From Acridotheres tristis (taxonomy: Eukaryota > Chordata > Aves > Passeriformes > Sturnidae), in the NCBI GenBank assembly GCA_037013685.1, contig CM072886.1, forward strand, positions 30,387,080 through 30,451,079: DNA of 64,000 nucleotides, in the 5' to 3' direction. A program made the translations under genes and the position numbers. This document shows, in pieces, positions 22,236 to 34,335 of the stretch. How positions within the stretch are numbered: the first letter of the stretch is position 1; each line of letters starts with the position of its first letter. Below the pieces are notes generated by a model. That model made no database searches. It saw only the letters and a list, made by a program, of their open reading frames with translations, and had not been told where the DNA came from.

Positions 22236-24173
22236 GTAAACTGTGTAAGTCACAACTTTTTCTTTCATTCTTTATAAATAATCCTTGTTTTATTGCAAAT
22301 CATCATCACCTTTTCATTAGACTGATTAGTTGTGGAGTGGCCCTTTTGTGTTTCATTGAAACTACCTGATTTTTGAAACTGGGGTTTGGGTTGTTTTGGT
22401 TTTTGCATAGAAGCTCTTTGAGCTCTTTAGCTGCCTTTGGAAAGGGGACAATCCATTTAAGTAAGGACAGAGTCTAGAGGGAGGGGAGTGTAGTGGGGCT
22501 GCTGTAAAACGGTGGGAGGGAAGCAAGAGCCGCAGTAAAAGCTAAGCCCAGGGAGAGAGAAGAGGCAGCTCCATAGGTGTGGATGTTGTGCGTGGCTCGT
22601 GAATGCAAAAGGAACATGTGTGAAGCCTTTCCACGAGGCGTTGCCACCTGCTTGTGAGGCCAGTGCCACTTAGTACCCAGTCAGTGCTTCTGCTTCCAGT
22701 TCATTGGTGGTTAATCAGCCCACAAAGACAGAAAGGAAGGGAAACTGCTTGGAAGCCTTTATCCCATCCCACCCACACAGTGTTCCCTAATCCCCTTTGC
22801 AATTGCTGAAGACAAACCATAATCCAATGATTTCTTTAATAAAAACTAAAATTCTGTATGCTTTTATGCAAATGAAATGCTCAGCTGCAGTCTTTGCATA
22901 ACATTGCATCTTGATGCTGCTGCATGAGGTTTATAATGGGAGCTGGCTGGCTCATTCCCATTTTGTCAGCTGAAGAACTTAAAAAAAAATGGTCAACAGA
23001 AGAGAATGGCCAAGTTTTTAAAGTCTGTTTTTAATAAAGTAGCCTCTGCTAGTAAATTATTAAAGTGCTCATTTTCTCTAATTTCTAATTTGATGAAGAC
23101 CAAATGGTAATTGGACAATTTCATGTTCTGCATGCTGTGTTGTCTGACAGACCCACAGCTCCAGGCACTATCTAACCAGACACTTGAACACTGAGCCATT
23201 TTCACCCTGCACTCTGCAACTTTACAGAAGAATATCAAATGAAGCACTGTTTAGTATTTTTCTTAAAGAAAGAAACATAAAGTCAGCTCAAACAAATTGA
23301 AAAATAAAGTGACTGGAGAGATTTGGGATCTCTACGGTCATCTGTTAAAATTCAGTATTACAGCTTTTTCAAATCAAATGGTCAAATTTTGAAAAGGTAA
23401 ATTCAGTAGGTTTTGTAAGATTTCAGGAGCCCACCAAATCAGGAGAGCCCTCAAGACCTTCCGTGTAATTAAATATTAAGCCCTTTAATATTAGTCTTCC
23501 ACTTTGTCTTATCAACCCTATCCAGATCAGATTAACAAGACCCCTCTGGTTAAAATATATCTTGATTAGCTGCCAGACAAAATGATTGGTAGGTTAGCTT
23601 AACAGAAAAACAAAAAACCCCAAACCATGCCAAACTCATGGTTATTTGAAACTATTCCTTTATATGTGAAAAGATATTGTTGCTGGATATTTTTATGAGA
23701 GTTTCTCAACTGGCAGGCAATGAATTGCTATTTCAGCAAACTAACAGGTAGTTTTTGTCCAGCAGTCTCTGTGTGCCTCAGCCTTTCAGCAGAGCTCTGC
23801 TGGAATTATCTGCTCAGAGTGAACACCAAGCATTTTTCATAACATCCTTTACGTCGGTGTCCTTGCCACGTGCAGCAGCTGCGCCTCTTGCACCACTGAG
23901 ACACCTGATTGCAGCCCCAACCTCAGCAGTAAATGCACACCTGAACATCTCAAGTGAGCTGTGGGATCTGCTGTAGGTGCACTTAGGCTGCCACTATTAA
24001 ATTATTTGCATCAACAAAGTTGTGTCAGGTACAAATGAAAAAAAGCTAAAAAAATGAAAAGACAATGCTTCGTGTTAGAGACCCACAAAACATGAATTTT
24101 GTTTTCAGTTCAGCTTTTGGGTCTCAGAACCATGCCTAATGACCTGAATAATGCATTACATTTTGCCCTGTAG
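22236..24173 (+). other. Intron remnant 8-9
   Basis: No coding or repeat feature was recognised. An octamer ATGCAAAT occurs at 22866-22873 with a TTTGCATA nearby at 22893. Confidence 0.55.
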
Positions 24174-24314
24174 GTAGAAGATCTAAAATTAAAACTTGCT
24201 ACTCAAGAGGCAGACTGGCAACTGAAAAATCAAGATACTTTGATTGCCCAGATGGGGTTTCAGACTGAGAAACTGAGCCAAGAAAAGGCCATTGCAGATG
24301 CAGAGGAGCTAAAG
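24174..24314 (+). pseudogene. DNAH11: Dynein exon remnant 9 (stalk coiled coil CC1), intact
   Basis: Acceptor CCCTGTAG, then 47 open codons [20 protein letters not shown], then [22 protein letters not shown], and donor AAG|GTCAGT. It matches VGDLKARLASQEAELQLRN, G.QTEKVSREK.IADAEE.K of DNAH11 over its whole length without a gap. The heptad-like charged pattern of the ascending stalk helix is retained. No lesion was found. Confidence 0.94.
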
Positions 24315-25837
24315 GTCAGTCTAATTCTCCTATTTACTTATGTTGAGCTATACTTAACACAAAATAAACCTTTTTAGGTGAACAGTTTTGAACAATTTCC
24401 TCCCCAGGGAGCATAAAGTCTAAAGAATTATCGTACTTACACGTGTAACAGCATTTCACACCATGATTACCACTTGACCTTTCTTTACATTATGCCTTTT
24501 CCTAACCTTTTAGCTGTTTTAATGAGATGAAAGAACAATAAATACTGAGCTCATTCAAGCATTTAATGGATGTGGATGTTAAGAATCAGACCTATTTGTA
24601 ATACAGTAAAGGTCAAAGAGTCATCTCTTAGAACTCCAGATTTCTAAAGGCTTTGAGACTCTGGGTAAATTGAACAACTCAATTGATGCAGAAGTTCATT
24701 CCACCATCTCACAAGGTACAAACCTTGAATCTCAAGATTATAATAGTATTCTTGATAATATATGTCTGCAGTGTTGGCTCTCCTTTTTTGCTCTCAGTTC
24801 AGCCTATTAACACTAGTTATCAACATCTATGTTGGAAATGCAGAGGCTCACATGCTTTACTGTTCACCAAAGAATGAACAGGAATGCATAATTTCATCAG
24901 GAGTCTAAAATTTCCGTCTACAGTTGCAAGTATGGCTTTTGAAATAAAGCAGCAGCAGTATGCAGTGCTGTAAAGTTCCTCCACTTTTAGTCTGGAAGGC
25001 TCATTTAAGTCTGGGATTTTGCTACAAAATCTCACGTACGTTGTGTCATTGACAGTGCAGAGAGAAGTTCTTAATTGACTCATATTAGTTGTTAATGCCT
25101 GATTTTGAGATATGGAAACTTAAAGTTTCCAAAGACTTGGTAGTTTCCAGATATCGACCAGCAGGGAAGACTGTCCTATTTAAACATCCAAGATGGTCTC
25201 TCATTTTCTTCTATTTTGTTTCTTAAATACTTACCACCAGATTATATTTTATACCTTTCCAAAAACCTTGTGTCTAATCCTAATTTTATTGAGAGAAAAG
25301 TAATTTTTGATACTGAGATAAATGAAGACATGATCAGGACCTTTATGTTTCTCTGGATTATGCTAACTACAGACTTCAGCCTTTTGCTGATCCATGTCTC
25401 GCACAGGACTTAAAAATGGCCATGAAGTTTCAAGTGCAATTAATTAAACTTGTACAAATGGGATCCAACAGCTCAACAACCTATCAAACCCTTTTCAGTG
25501 GCGCTTTTCCTGCATTGGTTCCATATGCTTCTGATAAACTTGGATGTTCAAAATACACCCTTAACACAATTTTAATTACTTCATTAAGCAGCTAGGTGAA
25601 ACACATAGAGTGATTATTGTGAGATAATCACATCTTTGGGCCACTTTGTTTCAGGGATGAAGTTCAGCGCCTGACACTAATGATTACTGTACTCCACTGT
25701 TCATTGCTTTATTGCACTTCTGAAATGTTTTCATTGGAAATGAAGGCGTCATTTTTTGCTACATTAATCTAAAACTGTTTCATAAGGCTAACGATAGTTT
25801 CTAAACACTAATCTTCTCTCATTTTTTGTTACTGAAG
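24315..25837 (+). other. Intron remnant 9-10, short stalk exon missing
   Basis: The family has about 20 codons here (VTAIQTEVFQKQ in human); no match was found. Otherwise AT-rich sequence. Confidence 0.5.
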
Positions 25838-25904
25838 AAAGCCCAGCAAACGAGAATACATCTTCAGCTCAATAATTTGTGAAGACTCTTCCTAATTGAT
25901 TCAA
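25838..25904 (+). pseudogene. DNAH11: Dynein exon remnant 10 (end of CC1), one stop
   Basis: After a pyrimidine-rich tract ending ACTGAAG, the frame reads KAQQTRIHLQLNNL, TGA (25880-25882), RLFLIDS, and reaches the donor TCAA|GTAAGT. It aligns with KAEPAL..A..ALNTLN.VNLSELK of the stalk, with about two codons missing. The short exon between this and the preceding remnant (roughly VTAIQTEVFQKQ... in human) was not found. Confidence 0.72.
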
Positions 25905-28427
25905 GTAAGTCACCCTGTAAAAAATTATTTTTGTTTTCCTGTTCTATAGATTTCAAATTGGAGCTTACAAGAGTTTTTAGAGTTTTACAACTTTAAGCAA
26001 GTAAATACCTTGGAGGTATTGACTTTGAGTGAAGTATTACTTAAGAAAGAATAGGTGAAGAATAGAAATCACTTTAGATCAGACTTATTAGGAAAAATGA
26101 GGTCAGTCTGGATTCCACATAACTGTGGCAGGGCTACACATCTGTATAGTAATAAACAAGGGTTTTACCATTAACATGACACTAGTAAGGTTTCAAAATA
26201 GTGGGCAGTAACACTGCTGTCACTTTGCCATTATTGTGCTCTGAATGTTGTCAGCCAGAGCAGCTTACACATGAAGGTGTATATGACATTGCCTTTTAAA
26301 ATAGGACCCACTCCTTTAAAGACAGAAAACGTGTAGATCATGGTGTAGGTATATGTGTGATAGTGACACTAGCTGAGGATTAGGAACATATCATAAAAGC
26401 TACATAGCAGGAGATGAGGGACATATTTACCTTAATTAGTAACTTGTCACTTACAATGTAATGCATATTGATTTTTAATATTTGTTATTTCCACAGATAG
26501 TAGCTGCATGTGTTCTATCTAATAAATGTGTACGTGGAAATGTCCGCGACAATTGTAGAAACAGGTTTCGTAAGGATATTAAATTCTTACAGAGGCTTGT
26601 TACTGCCAATGCAGAGTGCTTGATCCAAGTATTAACATCTTGATCACTGTAATATCTTCTTTCTCTGTAATTAAACTAGGTTTAAGCAAGACCTGACAGG
26701 AAATGGGCCTGTGAGATGAGCATGAGGTACAAGGATAAGGATGAACCAAGTTTAACTGTCTTCAGCCTCAGGCAATGTATCTTTGTGTATAGTAATCTTC
26801 CAAATACACAATTGCTGATGATACAGAATGCCTTCCAGGTTTACTCTCCCAGATAAATTTGCACCAATGAAATCATAATCCGCTTTTAAACAGGTAATTA
26901 AATTGTTGCAGAAAGCTGTGGAGGCACTCAGATTTCATGTAAGACTGATGGTAACTGATGTAAAGTCACTGATCTAAGCCAATGTTAAGCCAAAATAGGT
27001 GTCTTGGCAAAGCTGCTTGAACTGATGATTGTTTAATTTCCAAGCCTGAAATTAAGTACAGTGTTTTCATATAGAATATTTCCATTTCTCCCAATCCCTC
27101 CCTTGTTGTGACCTGTGGTTTCAGACTTGAATAAAAAGGCAAATTTGGCAAAAGATGGAGGTTGGTTTGACAAAATTTGTGTTTTCCTATACCTCGAAAC
27201 TGGAGTGAATATTTCACTACTTAGGGAAAGCAACACTGAACCAGTTATTGCCTTCTTGGTATTCCTTCTAATTATTTAAAAGAAAACCCTTTGAAGAGGA
27301 AGAAGGGGGAGTGCTGGGAAGTGAGGGAAAAATGTTCATGGGTCTCAAAATCTTAGCAGAAAGTCGTCACTCTCTTGTTTAGCTCCAGCTTTTGCATTTG
27401 AACCTAGATCATGAAAGGCTTGCAGCTTGCCTGCTGTAATGGCATAGGCTACTGAGTTCCTCCCTGTGTTCAGTAACTCCTCAGGAGTAACAGACTGCCC
27501 TAATATCCCCCAGCTCTTTTGTACAGACACCTTACCAGGTCTCGTGCCCTGCATTACTGGATAACGCCCCATCCCTCAGGCATGTCAGTCACACCACTCA
27601 CTTTGGCATCATCTGCTGAGGGTGAACTTGAACCCACTGTCTGTGTCACTGATTAAGATATGAAACTCTTCTGGCTGTGTCTCCTCACAGCCTCTGGTGC
27701 ACCCCCAGCCTCACCAGCATTCCAGTACAAAGAGCAGAAAAGGCTTTGGCTCTGTGCAAGTTCTGCTCAGCAGTAACAAAAACATCTCTCTATTATCAAC
27801 ACTGTGCTCAGCACAAATCCAGAACACAGCCCCATACCAGCCACTGTGAAGAAAATTAACTCTACCCCAGCCAAAACCAACATCCTGTCACATAAAGGGA
27901 TAAGGCCCAAGGATGGAAGCTGGAAAACCATAAAACTCTTCACAGGAAAGGTAATTATCAAAGGGACACCAGATAATATCTGAAATGAAGGAAGAAAATA
28001 ATAGTTAAAAAAGAGAGTCAGGGAAAAAGAAAATAAATCACAACTTCATTTTCTTGCAGCTTCTATTTAGGGGGAGAAGGTATGACCCTGTATTGCTCTT
28101 TTTTGTGTACCTTTGGGGAAAAACTCAAGCCAGCCTGAGCACCACTGGGATTTACTGAATGCAAAACCAGGAGAAAATGAAAGAGGGCGTGTTTGATTAT
28201 ATTTATCACATTCTCTCCTAATTTATCAAGCAAGACATAAATCACAAATTGTGTTTGTGACAGTGAATACTTCTGTGTTTTGGGGGAAATATTTTTGCTT
28301 TGTACTGAATAACATTTCTAAACCAATTAGTTAGTGCAAGATTCCAGTGTTACCTTTGAGATGAAAGTAGGATTTAGCTTCTGCTTCTCAAAAAATTGAA
28401 CATTATATAGACTGGAAGTTCTCACAG
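25905..28427 (+). other. Intron remnant 10-12
   Basis: Contains possible exon remnant 11 at 26497-26569. The remainder, including the open frames at 26966-27572 and 27677-27961, shows nothing recognisable. Confidence 0.5.
26497..26569 (+). pseudogene. DNAH11: Possible dynein exon remnant 11 (microtubule-binding tip)
   Basis: Acceptor TTTGTTATTTCCACAG precedes IVAACVLS and later VRGNV with D following. At the DNA level CGTGGAA.TGTCC, GAC and TAGAAACAG resemble the codons of the family's RGRVPKDRSWKA segment, and AA.VL resembles TAAVMVLL. At least two small indels are needed. A GTAAGG follows at 26570. Position and order fit the gap between the CC1 and the VDD...NYDKEHI exons. The match is weak and could be partly chance. 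Confidence 0.45.
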
Positions 28428-28610
28428 GTTGATGACTCTTTGCAAGATTTAATTGACTATGATAAGGAGCATATTTCTCAGAATTGTCTGAAGGTCATCA
28501 AGGAACATTATTTGAAGGACCCAGATTTCAACCCAAATTATGCTCATGCGAAATTCTTTGCAGCAGCTGGTCTCTGTGCTTGGGCCATCAATATAGTAAA
28601 ATACAGTGAA
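28428..28610 (+). pseudogene. DNAH11: Dynein exon remnant 12 (microtubule-binding domain), GC donor
   Basis: Sixty-one open codons: [37 protein letters not shown], then [19 protein letters not shown]. This is the stalk tip that binds microtubules. [24 protein letters not shown] is, as I recall it, a DNAH11 sequence, whereas DNAH9 and DNAH17 read differently here, so this exon is the strongest paralogue evidence. The donor is GAA|GCATGT, a T-to-C change from GTATGT; GC donors sometimes work. The frame would otherwise run on to a TGA at 28641. Confidence 0.95.
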
Positions 28611-29384
28611 GCATGTATATATCAGCTCTTGAACGAGCCCTGATGGGGGAATTTCAGTTAATGAATTTTTTATTATTGTAGTAGGCTCAGCTTAGTGTTC
28701 TGGGGAGCTTGTAACAACCACCAGAGATAAAGTGAGAAGTGTTCAGTACTTGGCAGTATGTATGCATGTATTTATTTTTAGTAGGAAGTGGTAAAAAAGA
28801 TGTTGCTGTCCAGGTCTTTTCAGTTGTCATTACGATGCAACAGTTGGGAAATATTCTCCAGATGTACATGTTTCACTTGAAACATCCATCCTGGGTCTGG
28901 CTGTCTGCAATATAAGACAGAGCTTATCACTTGTGATTCCCTGGAGCACCTGGCAGCAGGATTTCTCCATTCATCCTAGCATTATAGCATGTTCATTTAA
29001 TTACAGAATAGTAAAAAACTTATCAATTGTAGCTGATGAGTACACTTATCAAGTGTAATGCCTGTCTGATTTCCACCTGTATTCTAAAATCGTGAAAGTG
29101 ATACATATAAATTAATTCTAATTGGAGAGTAGACCCACTAAGGTTGTATTAAGTTCTGCTTAAGAGATCTTTCTATAAACTATCATAAAATCTGCTGTAG
29201 TCGGTAATGAAAAAATCTTTGCCTGACTCACTGTTGTGTAGAAAGATGGGTCTAAAGCAAAGATATGTAATGAAAGATTACTAGGATTATCTTAAAGTCT
29301 TTCAGCAGAAGTAAATTGTAATTTTTGCAATAAAATGAGACCAATTTCTTCTCTAATGTACCAATGTGGTATGTCTTTCTCAAG
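28611..29384 (+). other. Intron remnant 12-13
   Basis: AT-rich; no feature was recognised apart from the GC donor at its start and the pyrimidine tract before 29385. Confidence 0.6.
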
Positions 29385-29486
29385 GTGTATTTTGAGAGAG
29401 AACCAAAATGCTATGTGCTGACTCAGGCTAACACTGAATTAGCAACAGCTACAGGAAAACTAGAAGCCATCAGAAAAAAGCTTCTT
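29385..29486 (+). pseudogene. DNAH11: Dynein exon remnant 13 (start of CC2), intact
   Basis: Acceptor TCTTTCTCAAG and donor CTT|GTAAGT flank 34 open codons [34 protein letters not shown]. The family has [30 protein letters not shown], so the alignment is gap-free. The conserved CDVEPKR reads FEREPKC, a change unlikely in a working stalk. Splice sites look functional. Confidence 0.94.
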
Positions 29487-32139
29487 GTAAGTACTACTTA
29501 GTTAATTACCTTCATTCTCTAACACCTTGAGCCCACTTAATTTCATTTTTTAAATTATTTATTTATTTTAATGTGTTTTATTTTTATTGATTTTATTACT
29601 ATCTAGTTCAAAGGCATTCTCTCATTAGGGATTATCACTATTTTCCCCACAAATGTACTGAAGAACATTCTGCAGTTTGGGTGGCAGCACATGAAGCTGT
29701 TTCCCAAAACAACTGAATTTCCTCAAAACCATCTAGGCACATTATAGCCATTATAACATTATTATTATAACCAATAGATTAATAATTGAAATGATGGCTG
29801 ATAGAAGTAACTGACTGTGAGTTTTACAAGGAATATATGCCGATTTTTTATACAAGCAAAGACCTACTGCAGTATAGCAATAACATCCAGAAAGGGCTTT
29901 AGAAGCTCATTTGTGTTAACATTTGTCATTAAACATACAATTAAAAACAGCATCACATCTCTGATTTTTTTGTGACACCCACAAACAGGTACACGTGTGG
30001 AGACCTGCACATACACGAGGAAACTTTGTTTAGTCTTTTACTGACGAGTGTCTTGTGAATTAATGATGTAATTGAAGACCACACTTGTCATCAAGTATCT
30101 ATTGAACTCTTGAGAGGGATTATTTGTTGTTTAAGTATGCATTTAATGGAGCAACTGCAGCACAAAGCACTCTTGATACAAAGACATCTTATGGTATCTT
30201 GGGAGGTGGTGGGTGGAAGGGCTTTCTGCTGTAAGCTAATCAACCTTACTTAGCAAAGAGAGCTTCAAATGCCTCAAAAGATGTGACATTAATTAGGTTT
30301 AAAAGACTTTGACCTAGATTTGGAGTTTTTGCTGGTAGCATTTAGATCTGTAACCTCACAATTTAAGATATCAAGCAATAAACAAAGGCTGAAGATATCT
30401 TTAATGTGGAGTTTATTCTCACTATTTTCTGGTGAATTAGCGTTTTGAAAGAATGACAAACATTCACTTTTTTATGGAAACTCTTGGAAGCCTGTGGGTT
30501 ATCGTATTTTAGAATTTAATTCTTTATTTCAGGAATTTCCTGGTTTTCTTCGTGCTATTTTAATATCCAGCTTTTTCGTGTTCTGAAGGAGATATAGTTT
30601 TAATGGGTAAACAAAGATAGCTTTTGCCACCTGACTTTCTCTTCTGACCCCCACCCCAAAAATCTCATCAGCTGCTACAGCAGATATTTTTCTTCCATGG
30701 GAAACAGCCTTAGCCTTATGACCTTGGAGTTTCCCATTTAGATCAAAATCTACCCTAATGAAGCTTGTATCTGCAGTAAAAGACAGCTTTATGGAAGCAT
30801 CATGCTTTTTATTTCACACATCTATACTGATGAATGTATATTAAGTACAAACACTTTTGGACAAAAATAGCCTTCTGGTGTTGTTTCGGGGAGATTTTAT
30901 ATTTTTTTGCTTTTTTTAAATACACAGCAGTCACCCCTAAAACTCATGGAATCTTTTATTGTTTTAATGTGTTCCTCTGAAAAAAACATTAATACATCTC
31001 TGTTCCTTGCCTGACAGTATCTCAAATAACCTTTTCCTGGTTTAGGTGACCTTGCATTCAATCAGCCTCCAACTCTGATTCATCCTTTTTCAACATTTGT
31101 TTACTTCCCATTTTTTCACATTTATTTACTTCCCCTTTTCTCTCCTCGTGCATTTATTCTGAGGGTTGTTTGCAGCAGTCTTTCTCTCAGCTATGCTTAG
31201 TTCCTAATAGGAAGAATTCTACACTACAGGCAAAGTTGCAATTCCTTTGCATTTGTCTGTTGCCTGTGTTAGGCCAACACTTGTCATGCTGTCATTTATT
31301 ATGAATATTTTTACTAACCACTTTTTAAAACCCATACTGCATATTCAACCAGTATTCCCTTTACATAGTGGGAGGATCTCATTAAAACTACTATCTTTAT
31401 AACTGTTTCAATACCCTAGCTGATCCATTTGATGAACTTTTCTAAGGAGCTCTAGCTTTAATTTTTAATTCTCTAGCAGTTATTATTCATAACAAAAATA
31501 AACTCCAAAGCTCATGGGGTTGTTGAATGGCTGACTCTATAGTTGGTCAAATTCACTGTTGACAAATGCAAAATAAAACATAATAAATGAATGAATATAA
31601 TAAATGAACTTCCTATGAATACTTTTTGATTGCAGTTTGTTAGTATCTTAGGGAAGAGGACGTTGGGGCTGATCATAAAGAATTCAAAGACAACTTTGAA
31701 GTTGTCTTTGTATTAGTCCTGTATTGAGTTGAGAGTAGGATTGGACTACCCCCAAAGATGCTTCTAAGCTATACCATTTTCTGATTCCAAAAGTAAACAG
31801 AAATTTAGTTCATCCAGTAATATCTTACCAGATGAACTTCATCTGAAGAATAAAAAGGAATAAAATAAGAACACCTGTCTGTGCAGTGTGCATAGTATAT
31901 ATGCTAAGATGTATTTGTAGAAGAATGTAGTCACTATTTTTAGGTGCTCCACTATAAAGCTTCCAGTCACTTCACTTCAAAAGCTTCAGTTGCAGTGCAA
32001 TTCTTTGCACAGACCAGTGCAAAATATTGTTCATTCGAATGTCTTGCAAATTCCAGATGGGAATAGGATTCTCATCTGATGTGTTATCCTTTTTTTTTCA
32101 TTTGTGAGGTGATTGAAGTTACTGAATTCCACAAATTGC

Positions 32140-32140
<1 letters not shown>

Positions 32141-32183
<43 letters not shown>
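32141..32183. repeat. (TATC)n then (TA)n microsatellite
   Basis: About eight TATC units run directly into a short TA run. Confidence 0.95.
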
Positions 32184-32184
<1 letters not shown>

Positions 32185-33984
32185 CTATATCGAAACAGCT
32201 TCCATACACTTGCACTAACAATGATTTCTGTATCTATTGTACTCAAACCATATAATTTCTCATGAATGGAGAGAAAATGTTAAAATGTTATTTAACATAT
32301 TTTAAAATAAAATACTTTAAGTGATTGAAGTAACCCAGTGTTAATTACATGTCTAATTTTATCTAATAGCTGTGTGGCAGACTGGAAATTTTCAAAATGT
32401 CTGTAAGTAGTGTATAACATTAAGACACATATGAAAGACATTGATATCTTCCCCAGGACTGGCAAGTAGAAAGAAAGAAAAATGAATTGCAAGTTAGCAG
32501 GCACCAGAACTTCAAACAATCTATGAAGCTTAGAAGGAAATTTTTTACCAGAATTATAACAAGTTGGGAATGTGACAGCCACTTTATAAAATGTTACTTT
32601 AAAAAGTTTCACCTATAGGAAATTATAGTCTGAGATGCATTTCCTCTGATGGTTAGTGCCTGGTTTCCTACCTGTGAAGTGTTAGAGGATGATGAGAGGC
32701 TCAGTCCATTAGAAAAGTTCAGTAGATGGAATGAATTCTGCAGCCTGGTGAGTACAGGATCCCTTCCTATCTTTGCACTTTGATCTCTGGGATCATCCTT
32801 TTTCTCCGTCTAACATGCACAACATGGTCAACAGTGAATAAATTTTTCTGCAGATTTTCATCCCTATTCAGTGATCTTGAATTTCACTGTTCAATGTTAC
32901 ATTTAAAATCAGCTTGGCTTCCTCAGCTGGAAACTTGTATTAAGCCATACAAAGGACATGGTGTGCAACATGCTGTTCATGGGGATGACTGTTATGTACA
33001 GCAGTAGCATTACCCAGAATTATCTGATAGAAAGATGCAAATTCAGCATGAAACATTGACATTTTATTGTCATCCATCTTTAGAGTTTGAATAAAATGCT
33101 GACATATTCAGCAGTTTTCTTTGTCTTTTCTAGAAAGTTTTACATCTAGCGTTTCAGTGCTTCAGTTTTTCCAACCATGGTGCTTCTTGATCTGCTGGAC
33201 TTAATTCTTCATTCAATATTTTGTAATTTGGACCCCTGGCCTATGCAAATTGGTTCATGTCAGGCTTTTTACAGGTAAGGAAATCTTTGAAATCAGTATA
33301 AAGGGAAGACAAACTTGTATTTTTCTCTGTGTAAAGAAAAATGAACCATGCAGGCAGCTCTTAGCAACAGGTACTTAGTTTTTATTTACCTTAGCAGCTG
33401 ATAACCCCATGTAGCCCATCAGCCTGCAGAAAGCTTTTAGTGCTTATCTAAGTTGTGTGAGTAAACAACTCAAGAGTTGTGTCCGTAAAAAAAAGAATTC
33501 TTCTAATGTTAAAGGAAGGTCACTCCCTGTATATGGACATTTTTCTGTACCTGTCTCTCTGGGCTATCAGCTGACTGTATCCAGTCAGTGGGATTGCCCC
33601 TTATTCTTCGGGTCATTTCTTGCCCTCTTCACTTTCAGTCATTTATTTACCTGTCTCTTTTCCATCTTCCTCTATCAATTTTCTGAAGAATAAACTGAAG
33701 GCAGAGCATCAGATGCTAGTGATCTCTGCTTCTGCATTCATGGATATTCTGTACTCCCTGACTCGTAATTCAGCTTCTTTCTGTAGGCAGAGAGAGAGGG
33801 AAGGAGAGTTGTACATATTTTTCATATGGAAGTTTTTGTGGCCAGCAATTCCCAGTGATGATAACCAGTGCAGCTGTTAGCAATCAATAGCACACCTTCA
33901 GTCTAGGCAGCACAGTTTCACTGACCTCCTTTCGCTTTTCATGGCCTCCAGAATACATCTTTAAATGAGAAATGATGAGGAGAG

Positions 33985-34335
33985 CGGCTGTCCCTGCAGT
34001 CAGTTCACAGACTACACCAAGCTGGGCAGGAGTATTGTTCTGCTGCAGGGTAGGGAGGCTCTGCAGAGTGAACTGGACAGGCTCTCCCCCCAGGCAGCAA
34101 GGACAAGAGAAAATGGGCTCAGGCTGTGTCAGAGAATGATTGGATTGCAAATTAGGAAAAATTCTTCACCAAAAAGGTTGCAGGTAGAATCACCATCCCT
34201 GAAGGTATTTAAAAGATGTGTAGGTGTGGCATTTAGGGACATGGCTTAGTGGTGGGCTTGGCAATGCTGGGCCAACAGTTGGACTCAATGATCTTAAAGC
34301 TAATTGCTGGCCAAAATTATCTTGTGATCTATAGG
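33985..34335 (+). mobile_element. CR1 LINE 3' fragment with internal deletion
   Basis: The 5' part resembles CR1 ORF2 near its end (TTCACAGACTACACCAAGCT, GGGTAGGGAGGCTCTGCAGA, GAACTGGACAGGCT). After a gap the sequence continues with the 3' UTR (ATTAGGAAAAATTCTTCACC, TCACCATCCCTGAAGG, GGACATGGCTTAGTGGTGGG, TTGGACTCAATGATCTTAAA). Several hundred bases normally found between these parts are absent. The open frames here are remnants or shadows, not genes. Confidence 0.88.

Noticed and set aside
21938..22369. Plus-strand open frame of 143 codons
   Set aside because: It is exon remnant 8 plus flanking intron, read past its frameshift in the wrong phase.
25280..25345. KVIFDTEI reading that recalls the missing VTAIQTEV stalk exon
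   Set aside because: No acceptor in front of it and the match ends after three residues.
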